Positions 36,282 through 46,709 of a stretch of 64,000 nucleotides of DNA are shown piece after piece (position 1 is the first letter of the stretch; each line of letters opens with the position of its first letter). The notes under the pieces were generated by a model that made no database searches, was not told the origin of the DNA, and saw only the letters and a program-made list of their open reading frames with translations. The position numbers and the translations under genes were made by a program. The DNA is from Thysanoteuthis rhombus (lineage: Eukaryota; Mollusca; Cephalopoda; Oegopsida; Thysanoteuthidae). The DNA lies in contig OY735212.1 of assembly GCA_963457665.1 (NCBI GenBank), positions 11,816,683 through 11,880,682 on the forward strand. Reading direction: 5' to 3'.

Positions 36282-36325
36282 TGTGTTAGAGTGTGTATGT
36301 GTGTATGTATGTGTGTGTGTATGGT
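36222..36325. repeat. (TA)n with TGTG-rich flank
   Basis: TA at 36223-36274, then GTGTGTATGTGTG sequence. A short (GATA)n run is at 36378-36395. Confidence 0.9.
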
Positions 36326-36679
36326 TTCTGTTATGATAGACCGTTCTATACTTGAAATCGAACGTAAATCCATAAATAGATAGATAGATAGATAAATAAA
36401 TTAATGGTTACAACCTCATTGCAACTGATTTTGTAAACCAAACAAAATAGCAGGCTTAACGAGCGGAGTGAACCGATGAAATTGAACTCACAACCTTTTA
36501 ATCTAAACTCACTCACCATTGCTATCTATTAAGAATAGTAAAAAGAATATTGATATTTTTTTTTGCAATATTTTATTTACAGCAACATAGAGATTGATAA
36601 AAGTAAAGTGACATTTATTAATAAACTTATGATGGCTGTAGAGGGTCAGTTTAAGGTTTATTTAGACAGGTGCTTGCCA

Positions 36680-36790
36680 CGGAGTCCCAGTAGTTCAGTT
36701 GTAAGAACATTCATACGATAAGCGAAGCACCTCCGGTATAGACTGTCGAGAGTTCGATACTCAACTGGAACATAACATTTATACCGATTT
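36680..36790 (+). repeat. tRNA-like fragment
   Basis: GTAGTTCAGTTGTAAGAACA (A-box-like) and GAGAGTTCGATACTCAACTG (B box and T-arm) are 45-50 bp apart. The anticodon-arm region is too long and the acceptor stem does not pair, which indicates a SINE head. Confidence 0.5.
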
Positions 36791-37769
36791 GCCCTATCAA
36801 TTTATCTAATCATAGCTGATATTGATGTATTTACTTGGATTTGTCTTCCAGTGATTCTTTTTTTCTTTTTCTTAAAATCAAACGTTAAACCGTCAAGATA
36901 CACGGTATTTAGTTCTTATGTATTCATTTGATTTTTTTCTTCAGAGAAATATTCTCATTAACTGTTACCGTTTTCTAATATTTTTGTATGCTTTCAATAT
37001 AAATACATCTTTTCCTAAAAAAAACAAACTGCATCTTAATAAAAACAGAGTTCGCCATTAACAGCATACGAAAAATGAAGCTCAAATATTTTCTCAGCTA
37101 TTGGGAAGGTAAAAGCCAGAGTTCTTAGAGAGGGAGACAGTAAGAGAAATAATGTTGAAGTTTTGAGAGAGAGGGACGAGGTGAAAGGTCTTTAAACTAA
37201 TTCATGTTCACCGTTTTACTCTCTCGTCTCGTAAAGAAGCAATCAAGGTAACCATCCGCTCTTTGGCTCTGGCTGAAAAGCCATTAGTCATTCAAATTCA
37301 AGTCTAAGTTGCAAAAACCTGCCTGGGGCTCACAGGCTTATCCATTGAAAATGCCATAGGGATATCTGGGTAGTTTTCTCAATGATCAGTTGCAGATAGA
37401 CTGATGGACAAACTGACAGACAATTGGTGAATATTTCATCGAGAATTGTTTGAATTAAAGAGTAATTGCAAATTTGATAATGAAGCTTTGCTCATTTCTT
37501 TTTTCCCGGGATGTATGTATTACGACGCGTTTATCGGTTTTTTTTTTGTTTGTTTTATTAATCTTGTATTTCTGCACGATATCTCCAAAAGTTCTCTATA
37601 AATTTTGAAAAAGGTTGGCAATGAACTAAGGAGCAAGCGATGAAAATGTAAGGCGACCCAGTATTGTATTTGAATCTATGTACAGCGTTGGCAGAGATCG
37701 CTCTTTAAATGTTTTGTTGTTTTGTTGTTGTTTTTTTGCTGTTGTTTTTTGAAGCAAAATACTTCTCAT

Positions 37770-38670
37770 TTAAACCGAAATGACATTTAACTTACGTTGT
37801 GAATAAAAATGACCCCTTCCCTTGACGTTTTGCTGCTAGATTCCCGATAATTGGATTAATTTTTGTGAATTTCAGTCATATATCTCCTTGCATGCAAATA
37901 TCAATTCTTTTTTTCTTTTATCTATGTTTTCTTGATAGAGAATCACTAAAATGGAACGACAGCTAAAGACCAAACTCACTTGTGTAGTAATTTGTGCGAT
38001 ACTAGTTTAATTCAATTAGTCATTTGTTAATTCCCACCTGCATTATCCGTTATAGTATCTTGGATCAGGGTTTCGCAACCTTTTCCCCCCATTAACCTTT
38101 TTAGTTATATTCTTTAAAACAAACGTCCAATCAATTTTTATTATTTAACTAAAATGAGGTTTCACTCACTAAATTCTAACATTTAATGCAACAATTGGTT
38201 TTGATGCTCTGCTGCTATATTCTTAGTATTAGGATTGATATTTTATGTATTTAAGACTTATGTCTCCTCACATGCATATATCAGTCACTATGTTTCTTAA
38301 AAGACCTGAAGGAACATTTGTTGGATATAATGACAATTTTGGCTGACTCTTTTCGTAGATAGATTTATAACCAAGAACTAAAAAATGGAGAAACCTATAC
38401 CAAATATTTAACGACATGAAACTGTGTTTTTCGCCCCTTTTTCCATGTACTCACTTGTTGGTTGTTTTTATGGCAACAACCACCACAAAAAGTCTTAATA
38501 AAACTGAAATCAAATTTTATTGACATTGTTCATTCTATGTGACTCTTGTGCTTGAAGCTGTTTCAGCTGGATTCTCAATATTTGGATTGATATTTGTGAA
38601 TTTTAGTCTTAGGTCTCTTTGCGTGTATATATCAGTCTTTTTTATTTCGTTTGCCAATAATTTCTTGGCT
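37770..38670 (+). repeat. Three-copy diverged tandem repeat, unit ~360 bp
   Basis: The block GCTGCTAGATTCCCGATAAT, TGGATTAATTTTTGTGAAT and CATATATCTCCTTGCATGCA at about 37830 recurs near 38207 and 38562 (spacings of roughly 372 and 353 bp). The preceding ACATTTAACTTACGTTGTG-type and following TATCAGTC-type segments recur in the same order. Confidence 0.65.
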
Positions 38671-39024
38671 AACGCGACAAACGATAACAGAAAAAAATAT
38701 CTATCATTAAAACAATTTTTCTAAATGCATATTTTGCAATTCAAATACAGGGAGTAGCTTCCCCTTATTTTTCACTTTACCGACATAAAACAGAAGATCA
38801 CATATATTTAGTAAAATGTATATGTATGTGATAATCTCATACTCCCTCCGCTAAACATTTGCTCCCTTGGGGTGATATTGCCCCGACAGGAATAGTTTAT
38901 CTAGAAAGTTCTAAAAGTAGGAAAGATAGTGGTAAAAAGGATAAACTAGAAAAAATTGATTGGAAGAATAGAAACAGTATTACAATGGAAAAAATGAATT
39001 ACCACAACCTATATATTTTGTGTT

Positions 39025-39345
39025 AGGGTTGATCAGTTTAAAAATTGGGAAAAGAGTAGACCAGAAAATGGATTACTTATCTTGCCCATTGTTGGGCTCT
39101 AATCACTGAAAGGCTGATTTTTCGAAAATCAAGCGGACGAATTCTCGTGACCGATCTAAGATATACTTAATTTGCACATTGAATCATCAACGAGAAACTT
39201 ATTTCAGAGGATAATTTTTAAAAAACAAAAATATTTTCCCTATTCATTCAGTGGAGAGTGTGCGAAATTCTATATTTCTACTGTGAACAGTAAAGGTTTG
39301 GCAAAGTCTGGATAGATACACACATACTTACATACAAATTTCAGA
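39025..39345 (+). repeat. Family F repeat, 5'-truncated
   Basis: GGTTGATCAGTTTAAAAATT, GGGAAAAGAGTAGACCAGAA, then TTATCTTGCCCATTGTTGGG and CTTATTTCAGAGGATAAT match the middle of full copies. The terminal GTTAGTCACTC is absent. Confidence 0.5.
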
Positions 39346-39714
39346 TCATACAAATAACCTAAACCCAGTAACAGTGATTAAACCTGTCTATTGTGGATAG
39401 CAGAGATAAAAGGGGACAGGAGGAGACATACAAACAGAAAGAAAGCTTGGCTGGTAAGCAAACGAATGGAGAGAATGCAAAAAAAAATCCAAAAGAATGT
39501 TACTGTCACGTAAAAGAGTTAAGATGGAAGAGAAGAAAAGAGACGTAATCAGAAGAAATTAATATCAATGCAGACAAAGTGACGCCATTTTAATGATAGA
39601 GCTCTGAGATTTATTCGACCAAAAACGACGATCCAGCTTGGAAGATTTCCTCTGGTCTGGTTATATAAACATAAACATTTTAATTGCACTTGTGTTAGCC
39701 TTCGAACTAAGAAC

Positions 39715-39995
39715 CATGAAATGAACACAAGAGAGGATCATCCTTAACATCAAACGGAGATATCACAAGACAGTTAGAAGAGAAAAAAAACTGGAGTCAG
39801 ATATAACAAAAGATTCGTTATGACTCAAAATACGTATCCATAGAGATCATATGCGAAATTGTGACTGGCAAAAAATGAGATAAGGGGACGATTTAAACAA
39901 TATCTACGACATCTGCGATCGTGAGGTCTGCTGAATCTTGGGAATTTCAATGTTCTACAACGGATGTGATGATGATGATGATGATGATGATGAAG
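39715..39995 (+). mobile_element. RTE-like LINE 3' fragment, decayed (first of a head-to-tail pair)
   Basis: Similarity starts at GAAATGAACACAAGAGAGG, the HERIMLN equivalent, and continues through an ATCCATAGAGATCAT block to the (GAT)n tail at 39966-39993. There is an internal deletion of about 100 bp. The His-rich and Asp-rich frames here are only the trinucleotide tail. Confidence 0.6.
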
Positions 39996-39999
39996 AAGG

Positions 40000-40520
40000 T
40001 GAAGAAGAAATCGAAATACAACAAGCCTTCGACAGAGCAAGCTCAACATTCAAGAACAATAAAATTCCATTAGTTCAAAAAGAAGGGCATACAACCATCT
40101 TCCTGATAGTCTTCTATGGAGCTGAAATATGGATCCTACCCAAGAGAATGACTCACAGACTGAGAAGCATGCAACGTGCACATTTAAGAATCATGCTCAA
40201 CCTCACATGGAGAGATCACAAGACAGCACAATATATCAGGTGGAAAAAGAGTCCAAGACATCATGGAATCCACAAGTAAACTCAAATAGCAATGGGCTGG
40301 TCATGTTGCAAGAATAGTAAACAACAGATGGACATCACGACTCACAACATGGATCCCCAAAGATCACATGCGTAACCAAGACGCGCCAGATACAAGATGT
40401 AAAGACAAACTAAAAAAGTCCAGAAAGAGTTGGCTCTACGACGCTCATGATAGAGAGATCATGTGAATCCTGGGGAAGGTCTATGTCTAACAATAGACAA
40501 TAAAAGAATGATGATAATGA
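40000..40520 (+). mobile_element. RTE-like LINE 3' fragment (second of a head-to-tail pair)
   Basis: A longer copy that retains the connection region upstream of the tail: FYGAEIWILPKR, RLRSMQRAHLRIMLNLTWR and DHKTAQYI are in frame. After frameshifts it shows TTWIPKDHMRN, RKSWLYDAHDREI and LGKVYV equivalents. It ends in GATGATGATAATGATGA. It starts within about 10 bp of the previous copy's (GAT)n tail. Confidence 0.75.
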
Positions 40521-40524
40521 TGAC

Positions 40525-42465
40525 AGACTTAGAGGAGGCGTGGCAAGAATGTATCCTTGGTTTGCAGAAGGCGTAGATGCTGTAAAAAGACCTATTAAGA
40601 CAAAATTGACTCAACCCATATAATTTTTTCACTTGTTTAAAATCGAGATTCATCCCTTCAAACTAAAACTCTGTGCACGTATCTTTGCGCTCATTGGTCA
40701 ATTGTGAATCAACACTTCATGACGTGTCAAGTGATACTCCTATGTTTACTAAGTAACAAAAGATAAGGACATTAAAACAGATTTTTATTTTGCTCTGACT
40801 TATAAAGATAGGCAGATCCCAGGCACCCCGGGAAAACTAAAATGTGTCGTTCAAAATATCATATTATTGTATCTTGCAAATAACGAGAATTAACATCAAG
40901 GAACCTTCTTATTTTGACTTTTTAATGCCAAATTCATTTTCACGTTTTTCCATTTGAATTTGCCAAGTCCTACTGTCTCAGATGCATAACAAGCGCTCCT
41001 AATACTTGGTGTCCACGGTGACTTCCAGTGTTGCCAGTACCTAGGGCCGGTTCTGGGGATAGAAAAAATCTTACCAACTGCACCTTTTCTTTGGCATCCA
41101 ATTCATCTTCTAAAATCCATGATACTGAATGGTTTACTGAAAACCTTGAAGAAGGAGAAGAATAACACCGGATGAGACTGAACCGTAGGAAAAAGGGACT
41201 TTAAAAATATAGCTTACAGAAGGTGTGATATTACCTGTATAACAGTCTTGCTTCAGGGACCAAAGTGAGTATCCTTTGATTATTTAATCCTGGTCAAGGA
41301 CGCTTACTTCCTAGCATCTTTTAAAGTTTTCAAAAATCCAAACAGAACCGGAAACTATAGCTTCCATATGCAGACTGATCTTAAACGGATGTTCTTTCCA
41401 CATTACCGATAATCATGGTGGCAGTTTACCGGGCTGTTAAAAACAGGTTGGTTCTCTTGATGCATCCGTTTTCATATACTGTATTTATTCCGGTATAACA
41501 GAAAACATCTATGAACGAATCAGCGATAATAGGTCGTGCTATACTCGAATGCATGCATAACATTTTTTTTTATTCGTTACTAAAATCAAGCTCACAGATA
41601 ACGCAACTCCTCTTTTATAAATATATTCAAGTATTTAAGTAAAAAAAATGGAATGATTTACACAAAAACATTTCAGACACAAAATAGGACTACAGATAAA
41701 TAATCTAAAGATTAAAGTAATGTCCAATGATAAAGAGTTCCCCTGCTCAAAAAAAAAAAAAAAAAATAGACGGTGAAGCCTTACAAGAAAGTAAGGAATA
41801 TTTTCTTAGGGTCAGGCGATAAGCACGAGAAAGACCAGGAAAATGATATAAGATCGCACATAACGAGAGACTGAAAAGCAAATTGCCAATACGCTTAAAA
41901 AGTAAAGTATGCATTATATCGACCCTGACGCATTTGCAGATGCAAAACCAGGAAAACTTTTCAAAACAAACTCAGAGTAGCACTGAAAGCAATGGAAAAA
42001 GCAACGTTAGGAATAACTTATAGCATTAGAAAAACTTAAACCTTATATCTAAAGTAAAAATCACTGCAGCATTACGTTGTTTTCTTTTTAAGTGTAAATG
42101 ACAAAGGCAGTATTATATGAAAGGATAAAACATATTAGTAATTTCAGCTACAAAAAGTGAGGGTTGAAGTAAATCTGTGATAGTCGAATTCTCAGAAGTT
42201 GAGCAGTAGGAACCGTTTATGATTGGACCTGCATTGTGCCAAAACAATAAGAAAGAAACAAGGAGGAATAGTTTTATCAGTCTAAGTTAAAGTTTCCTTA
42301 TCTTGTTTAAAGGTCACTAAATCCGAAACATCTTGAAAATAAAGCCATCCCCAAACAGAAAGGGAAACTGTCATATCTTATTCAGACATTAACGTTAAGG
42401 AATGGAAGTGAGTATTGAGTTGATTGATGCAGGTTTTAAAGAAGCTCGAAAGTCAAGCAAGATAT
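40525..42465. other. No gene recognised
   Basis: Unique-looking AT-rich sequence; an A20-like run at 41748-41766. No frame of interest. Confidence 0.45.
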
Positions 42466-42469
42466 GAAC

Positions 42470-42605
42470 TGGTTCTTTTGCTTGTCAAGAGGATAGAGCA
42501 GGGGCAGCATTGCCAACCGTATTTCAAAGGTTTCTTATAAAAATTTAGTCAAAAACTGTCTTAAAAACATACAAACATTTAGATTCTGCAGACATATATT
42601 CATAA
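42470..42605 (+). repeat. Family E repeat
   Basis: CAAGAGGATAGAGCAGGGGC, AGCATTGCCAACCGTATTTC, then ACAAACATTTAGATTCTGCA. Same order and spacing as the 8985 copy with small indels. Confidence 0.5.
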
Positions 42606-42796
42606 TCGAGGAAATATATAATATAGTATCAATGAATTGAATATTGATTTAATCTTCAATATTCGTTGTACAAAAATATTACTTGATTTATTAAAAAATA
42701 TTGCTAATCTTATCAAAAAAGCCATCTAAACAGCGATTTCTGACATCTAAAAACATTTAGATTTAGATGTAAAACATATAAACTGGCATATACACA

Positions 42797-42797
<1 letters not shown>

Positions 42798-42860
<63 letters not shown>

Positions 42861-42905
42861 GTACGTACGTACGCACGTACATACATACATACATACATAC
42901 ATATA
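42798..42905. repeat. (TA)n(CGTA)n(CATA)n compound tract
   Basis: TA at 42803-42858, CGTA tetramers at 42860-42880, then CATA to 42902. The adjoining 43115-43165 holds another (AT)n between two SINE-B copies. Confidence 0.95.
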
Positions 42906-42924
42906 CATGTGTGAGTGCGTGTGG

Positions 42925-43085
42925 GTTGAAAATGGATCTATATGATCCAACAGAGTGATGATAGATTGCGTTATATTAAACTGAAACTTATTTGAAATGA
43001 TCTCTCGTCATTACACAGTTAATGTATCACTCAACCTCAACAACGTAAATAGAATAAACAATTAAAGAAAATGGGGCTTATTTTT
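42925..43085 (-). repeat. SINE-B body and tail, first of two in tandem
   Basis: The plus strand has TGGATCTATATGATCCAACA, GATAGATTGCGTTATATTAA, GTAAATAGAATAAACAATTA and AAGAAAATGGGGCT. It is the 3' two-thirds of the family, facing the same way as the next copy and separated from it by (AT)n at 43115-43165. Confidence 0.65.
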
Positions 43086-43112
43086 TAAAGAACATAACAC
43101 AATTAGTAAATC

Positions 43113-43164
<52 letters not shown>

Positions 43165-43168
<4 letters not shown>

Positions 43169-43365
43169 GAAAGGATATTTGGTCCCACAGAATAGATTAT
43201 AAATTGCGTTATATTATACAGGAACTTATCTGAAATTATTACTTGTCATTGTGCGGTTGATATTTCATTCAATTTAGACAACATAGATAGAATAAACAAT
43301 TGAAGAAAATAGGGCTGCTGCAAGAATCGAACCTGCCACCGTTACATTGCAACTTCGACGTTTTG
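43165..43365 (-). repeat. SINE-B copy with tRNA-like head
   Basis: The plus strand reads GGATATTTGGTCCCACAGAA, TATAAATTGCGTTATATTAT and AGATAGAATAAACAATTGAA. The head complement AAGAATCGAACCTGCCAC (B-box-like) and a decayed A-box complement follow. More tRNA-like sequence follows to about 43500. Confidence 0.7.
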
Positions 43366-43424
43366 CACAAGGGTAAGTGTATCGCTACGTTGATAGCGCA
43401 CCGAGTTTTTTTACACTTTTCACT

Positions 43425-43505
43425 CACAGTGGAAATCGAACACGGGGATTTTTACTTGGGAGACAGACGTGCTAGCCATAAAACTATCCGTGCGGACCAA
43501 CGGTG
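43425..43505 (-). repeat. tRNA-like fragment
   Basis: The minus strand has ATCCCCGTGTTCGATTTCCA (B-box-like) preceded by GTTTTATGGCTAGCACGTCT. It is a decayed Pol III-type head next to the SINE-B copy. Confidence 0.4.
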
Positions 43506-43509
43506 ATTG

Positions 43510-44360
43510 AAGTTCCTTGTTAAAATTATTTACGCATCGTATACTCCGATAATTCAGTCCCCAAAGGTTGAATTATTCAACACAATATATTTGTGAGATT
43601 CAATTCCATCCGTTGTTTTTCCATTGAATGGTTGTATTGTTCATCTTATGGAGAATTTATCTATTCTTTTTATTCACGGATCCATATTTGATATATATGT
43701 AGATATATATATATATATATACAAACCTCTTCCATTCATACGTGCATATACTCTCATATCACCCCCCACACACATATATAAATCTGATAAATACGTCATA
43801 AAATATGACTTCACTTGAATGGTGAAAGAATGAAAGTCTAATTATCCCATGAGATAGTCGTAGTATCATGCAATGCCATTCATGGCGTTTCATGGGCCAA
43901 CAAGGTTTGTTTCAAAACATAAATCTCAATTATTATTGTATGAAGTATAGTAACACATTATCTTCATTAAATTTCCACCAGTTTTCTTACCATCATCCCA
44001 TGTTTTGTTTATAACTTTCAATCCGGGTAACTCTTCCTATGAAAACGCGTTTTGAAGTAAAGAGTGCGCCTCCTGTTAGAATTGAGCACACACCGTCGTT
44101 GCCAAAGTGGGTCTAGTTTACACTTTGCTGCTTTCACCGATCGGCTACTAAAACTTTCATGGTTTAGCAAAAGTTGATTCACACTTTCTAACTCATTCTC
44201 GTACAACCAACAGTGCGTGTGCATGTGCGTGTGCGTGTGTGTGTGTTAGGCACAATAGATATTGTTCTGAAGACAACCCTAGGGTCTATGTCAATCCTCG
44301 TGTCAGTACAAGCTGAAACCCGCCATACCTGGTAGTTTCCTGCTGATAATATATATATAT
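43510..44360. other. No gene recognised
   Basis: Short (TA)n at 43700-43720 and (TG)n near 44218-44247; the remainder is unassigned. Confidence 0.45.
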
Positions 44361-44364
44361 ATAA

Positions 44365-44672
44365 CGCTCCCTTTTGGGGGGGTTGAGCACGCATCTGCTG
44401 TAAGCAACTATGCAATGCTCTTCTAACTCTGGAATTGAGCACTCCGGTAGATAAAAAACTATGCTTAAACAAATATATCGCTTGATCTAGTCCAACTAAC
44501 CGCCCAGTTTTGTGTAGGGCTGAGCTAGAGCATCTGCTTCTGGGCCCGGAACAAAGGTTTCAGCCCAACTTAACGGTACTAGAAAGGGCATCAAGTCTAC
44601 TGCCACACCGAAGAGTTGTAATACAACGAAACAGCAGTCTATGGATGACGCAATCATTGATTATACATGTAT
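44365..44672 (+). repeat. SINE-A copy with extended 5' part
   Basis: Begins with a partial repeat of its own head (CGCTCCCTTTTGG, GGTTGAGCACGCATC), then the standard head (GCAATGCTCTTCTAACTCTG), ATATATCGCTTGATCTAGTC, CCAGTTTTGTGTAGGGCTGA, AAAGGTTTCAGCCCAAC (decayed B box), CACACCGAAGAGTTGTAATA and CTATGGATGACGCAATCA. The doubled head also occurs in the 56-kb copy, so it is probably a real family feature. Confidence 0.75.
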
Positions 44673-44699
44673 AGATCCATATATAAAATGGTATTAGAA

Positions 44700-45130
44700 T
44701 GGATGTATTCTCCCGATAGTCACTTATGGAGCTGAAACATGGAACATAACCAAGAGACAGACCTACAAACTGAGATGCATGCAACACGCACACGAGAAAA
44801 CCATGCTCAACCTCACATGGAGAGATCACAAGACATCACAGTATATCAGGAAGAAAACTGGATTCTGAGACATCATAAAAACTATTAAGAATATCAAATG
44901 GCAATGGTCAGACCATGTTGCAAGAATGAGAGACAACAGGTGGACATCACTACTCACAACATGGATCCCCAGAGATCACATAAGAAACCGAGGCCAACAG
45001 AATACAAGATGGAGCGATGAACAAGACAAATTCAGAAAATACTGGCTCTGCAACGCCCACGATAGAGAATTGGCGAATCTTTGGGAAGATCTATGTCAAA
45101 CGACGAATGTTAAAAGTCTGATGATCATAG
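44700..45130 (+). mobile_element. RTE-like LINE 3' fragment directly after a SINE-A copy
   Basis: TYGAETWNITKRQ, KLRCMQHAHEKTMLNLTWR and DHKTSQYIRKKTG run in frame, then a stop. After it come IKNIKWQWSDHVARMRDNRW, TTWIPRDHIRNRGQQNTRW, EQDKFRKYWLCNAHDREL and a degenerate end with a short GATGATCATAG instead of a long tail. The upstream edge abuts SINE-A sequence ending near 44670. Confidence 0.8.
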
Positions 45131-45599
45131 GACAATGTGTATTATTCCTCACTTAAAATACTCTTCAGCCAATTGAGTATGGGTACCAGATCCGATTGCA
45201 TCTTCAAGGGGAGGACGCAGTGATAAACAAAGCAAATTGTTTTATATAATAGAAGGTTAATTCCATCCAAATGCACATATTCCTTTCAGTAGAAGAGTTC
45301 ATAGTTTCAAATGCTGGGTAGGAAATATTTCATCATTTTATCGTGAAAATTCTTACTTTCAACCGGAAGAGTCGAATGTTACGGACAGATGAACAAAAAA
45401 AATCACACTTTTCTTTATAGAGACGGATTGAATTAGCATAAGTCGGTATCCAACCATCGACACAGCGAGATCCAATGAGAATCAGACCCACTAACAACGG
45501 CCTACAAGTTTAGCTTGCTGGTCAATGCTACACAGTCTGTCCTCATCTGATTGTACCGTCAATCGAAAATGTCAGCATTTACGCTTGCTTTTTTTTTTT

Positions 45600-45775
45600 T
45601 TAATTCTGACTTTTCAAGTGACCACTGCCCATCAAAATACAGTAAATCATTCGTTGATCACCTGCTTCAAATTTTTCAATTGTTCACCCTCTGCATGGTA
45701 TGCTGCCAAAAGACGTTTCTATTGAGTGATTAAACTGCCCTGTTTTAGTTTTTTTTCATACGATTAATTAACTTG
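45600..45775 (-). repeat. Family F repeat, terminal part
   Basis: GATCACCTGCTTCAAATTTT, TCAATTGTTCACCCTCTGCA, GTATGCTGCCAAAAGACGTT and TCTATTGAGTGATTAAACTG give the TIR end. The distal half is absent. Confidence 0.5.
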
Positions 45776-45934
45776 GCACAGCTTGGTTTCAGAGTATCAA
45801 TCCCGTCTCGTCTGACAAACATGCACACGTAAACATTTCCCTATCCTCAAAATTTCCTCCGGAACCGCCTTATACTTTCTTCGTTCGGTATTTTAAGTAT
45901 ATTTCATGTATCTGATTTTAAAACGTTCAGGATC

Positions 45935-46030
45935 TGTCCCAGAGGGTGGCACTAAGAAGGGGGCTGAGATGCCAATGCCTCAGGTAGGATATTTTTTTGT
46001 CAATATTAGATAGCTGGACACTTTCCGGGC
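45935..46030. repeat. Relative of the 51.6-kb GC-rich segment
   Basis: GGGGCTGAGATGCCAATGCC, TCAGGTAGGATAT and AGATAGCTGGACACTTTCC match 51600-51662 in order; the hairpin centre is not kept. Confidence 0.5.
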
Positions 46031-46468
46031 ATAATTTCTATATATTATACTTTGCCCAGATCCAAGGACCTCATTTTGCTATGTGTCTTATTTTAAAGGA
46101 AAAAACACAAATCTCGTGGTAATTGAAAAGATTCTCTTTACAATAAGGAAAAAAAGAACGAGAGACAAAGGAACTCTTGGACCTTGCCAAAAAATCTTTT
46201 TCTTCCGTTCTCCTAGGGTGGGAGGTAATCTTTGGTTTGACGGGTCTAAATTGCAGTGGCATAAGACTGGCTTTCGATATGGCAAAAATTGCCAAGATTT
46301 TCAATTTCTAAAAGAATGTATAGCTACAAATGTTATATATAAATAACCCTGCGTGTGTGTATGTCTGTGTACGTGTATATGCTCATACACGTACACAAAA
46401 GCTTACAAAATTATAATTAAACCACGTCTTGATAAGATATTAACATAATAACTTAGCGATGCATTTAT

Positions 46469-46705
46469 CTGGAAATGAGAAATCTAGCAAATTTCAGCCA
46501 TTTAAAAGCCAGTCTAATGCTACTGTATTAGTAACATTTTCAGCTATAAAATAAGCTGGAAATGAAAAATCTGCCAATTTAGCCATTTTTAAAGCCAGTC
46601 TCATGCTACTGTCTTTGTAATACTTTAATATATAGAGTGAGGTGGACGTGAAAATTCTAGCTAATTTTAACCATTTCTTCAAGCCAGAATCATGCTATGG
46701 TATTT
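46469..46705 (+). repeat. Minisatellite, 3 units of ~85 bp
   Basis: CTGGAAATGAGAAATCTAGC (46469) and CTGGAAATGAAAAATCTGCC (46556) start units 87 bp apart. Each runs through GCCATTT, AAAGCCAGTCTCATGCTACT and TATAAAAT. A third, decayed unit starts near 46639. Confidence 0.75.
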
Positions 46706-46709
46706 TAGA

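Larger units (their letters stand above)
34870..37765. other. No gene recognised outside the listed repeats
   Basis: AT-rich with A/T homopolymers. TACAGGGTGTTTCTTAAAGG at 35477 resembles a transposon terminus but has no partner. Confidence 0.4.

Noticed and set aside
39825-40049. Minus-strand frame with a poly-His run and the opposite Asp run
   Set aside because: Produced by the (GAT)n tail of an RTE fragment.
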